Assembly (NCBI RefSeq): GCF_014699035.1
Contig: NZ_JACXAA010000017.1
Coordinates: 1-64,000 of the forward strand
From: Spirosoma validum
GTDB taxonomy: Bacteria > Bacteroidota > Bacteroidia > Cytophagales > Spirosomataceae
Direction of reading: 5' to 3'
DNA length: 64,000 bases
The stretch's first letter is position 1. Every line of letters begins with the position of its first letter. Positions 63,229 to 64,000 of this stretch are shown here, piece by piece. The notes beneath the pieces were generated by a model that ran no database searches, was not told where the DNA came from, and saw nothing but the letters and a program-made list of their open reading frames with translations. The position numbers were made by a program, and so were the translations under genes.

Positions 63229-64000
63229 TTGGACAAACTAACAGCATCGCTGCTCAACTTATTTACAAAGCATCGAGTCATTTTCTGGTATGATGATAAT
63301 AGGGAGATGGCTGAACAGGTGTCTAAACTCAACCTGCCCAGTGTCGAAACCTTAACGGTAAACAACAATGAATTTACAGTAAAGTACCGGGTGCTTTATG
63401 AGCAGCCTACTACGCCCTTCCTACTGTATTTCCCCTACAGTCAACCGGCTTATGAGCAAAACTGGCTATTGGACGTTCAACTAGCGGGCTACGTTTTTCG
63501 GACCGATTTACAGGCTCAGTTCATGCAGGATCTGAATCTGGATTATCATTACCATACTTTTGTCAGTACGCATATTGAGTTTTTTAAAAGTAACCGACGG
63601 CGTGAGAAACTAGCCAAACTCGGTATCCCTACAGGAGAATCTGAAGCTGGTCTACGAAATCGGATGCTGGCGGTTGTCTTTGGGCAGGAGAGCCTGAGCC
63701 TAAGTGAAATGCTATTGGCTTACACGCATACTATCACAACCAGTTCTGATGATCGGTTTGGGCAGGAATTAATTCGGTTTGGGCTCACCGAAACATTCTG
63801 GCAACTAGTGACAAACCGTTTTGGCTATGCCTCAAACACCCCCTCGATTTACGAGTTTGCCCTGGCTCTCTTTCAGACAAATACTTCTTTTTTACCTACG
63901 CTTCTGAAGCCCGATGCACGCGTATTAATGAATCGCTGGCGGGTTAACCTTCGCTATCAGGATAGTTTCCGGCAGCTTTCCAAACGTGCTGGTAATGATC
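63229..64000 (+). CDS. pglZ: BREX protein PglZ (N-terminal part, runs off the window)
   Basis: A + strand frame, open from at least 63154 to the window end, lacks an early ATG, so the best start is the TTG at 63229 (LDKLTASLLNLFTKHR then VIFWYDDN). It matches the PglZ N-terminus: the VIFWYDD box, followed by FLLYFPYSQP and ENWLLD-like NWLLDVQLAGYVF. PglZ is a phosphatase-fold core BREX protein, essential for defence and methylation. Only about 257 residues are inside; the alkaline-phosphatase domain and brxL are expected further right. Confidence 0.85.
   Translation, partial: MDKLTASLLNLFTKHRVIFWYDDNREMAEQVSKLNLPSVETLTVNNNEFTVKYRVLYEQPTTPFLLYFPYSQPAYEQNWLLDVQLAGYVFRTDLQAQFMQDLNLDYHYHTFVSTHIEFFKSNRRREKLAKLGIPTGESEAGLRNRMLAVVFGQESLSLSEMLLAYTHTITTSSDDRFGQELIRFGLTETFWQLVTNRFGYASNTPSIYEFALALFQTNTSFLPTLLKPDARVLMNRWRVNLRYQDSFRQLSKRAGND

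Noticed and set aside
30081-64000. Right attachment site within the window
   Set aside because: No second copy of the tRNA-Val 3' half was found by eye in the intergenic gaps, so the element extends past the window.

Overview
The window looks like chromosomal DNA of a free-living Bacteroidota bacterium, most likely a soil or plant-associated Cytophagales member such as Spirosoma. This is inferred from the CAZyme repertoire, start codons with weak Shine-Dalgarno signals, the type of intergenic palindromes, and protein families such as the Bacteroidetes-style tyrosine recombinase. The taxon is an inference; no rRNA is present.

Region 1 (about 0.1-23.6 kb, all + strand) is a glucuronoarabinoxylan / plant cell wall degradation locus. 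It encodes GH127 arabinofuranosidase, two GH43 enzymes, a CE6-like acetylesterase, an alpha/beta-hydrolase esterase, GH29 fucosidase, five CE1-type esterase genes with six catalytic domains, GH8 exo-oligoxylanase, two GH10 xylanases and GH115 alpha-glucuronidase. Nearly every product has a signal peptide. Together they would deacetylate and deferuloylate xylan, remove arabinose and (methyl)glucuronic acid, cut the backbone and trim the oligomers. No SusC/SusD pair or regulator is visible inside the window. The gaps hold long perfect or near-perfect inverted repeats. The locus ends in a truncated sialate O-acetylesterase gene.

Region 2 (about 23.6-29.9 kb) is a decayed, gene-poor junction. It has small genes (Ser/Gly-rich exported protein, cupin, HdeD-like membrane protein, ArsR-type regulator) among pseudogenes: an S74-chaperone adhesin with one stop and two frameshifts, a sigma-factor tail, a receiver-domain fragment and others. 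It ends at an intact tRNA-Lys(CTT).

Region 3 (about 30.03 kb to the window end) is a mobile defence island. Its left edge is a 3'-half tRNA-Val(CAC) followed by a tyrosine integrase; the right edge lies outside the window. It carries (a) a WYL regulator divergent from a retron, with an identifiable ncRNA whose a1/a2 arms pair over 14 bp, a reverse transcriptase, and three overlapping downstream genes that look like a degenerate histidine-kinase ATPase and two receiver-domain proteins; (b) mobilization genes (ParA-like ATPase, RHH accessory protein, relaxase) around a candidate oriT; (c) a CARF-like/AAA+/Fis sigma54 activator divergent from a large + strand operon that has a good -24/-12 promoter and two tandem palindromes exactly 20 bp apart. 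That operon encodes a RecQ-like helicase, an N6-methylase fused to a histidine-kinase ATPase, a receiver-domain partner, and BREX genes brxA-brxB-brxC-pglX; (d) a toxin-antitoxin-SecB-like chaperone module and three further cargo genes lying between pglX and the start of pglZ, which runs off the window.

The most novel-looking content is the repeated theme of kinase-like plus receiver-like protein pairs attached to immune enzymes. One set follows the retron reverse transcriptase. The other is the methylase-kinase fusion plus receiver inserted in the BREX operon, next to a leftover fragment of a second helicase C-terminus. Placing this operon under a CARF-like sigma54 activator suggests inducible rather than constitutive immunity.
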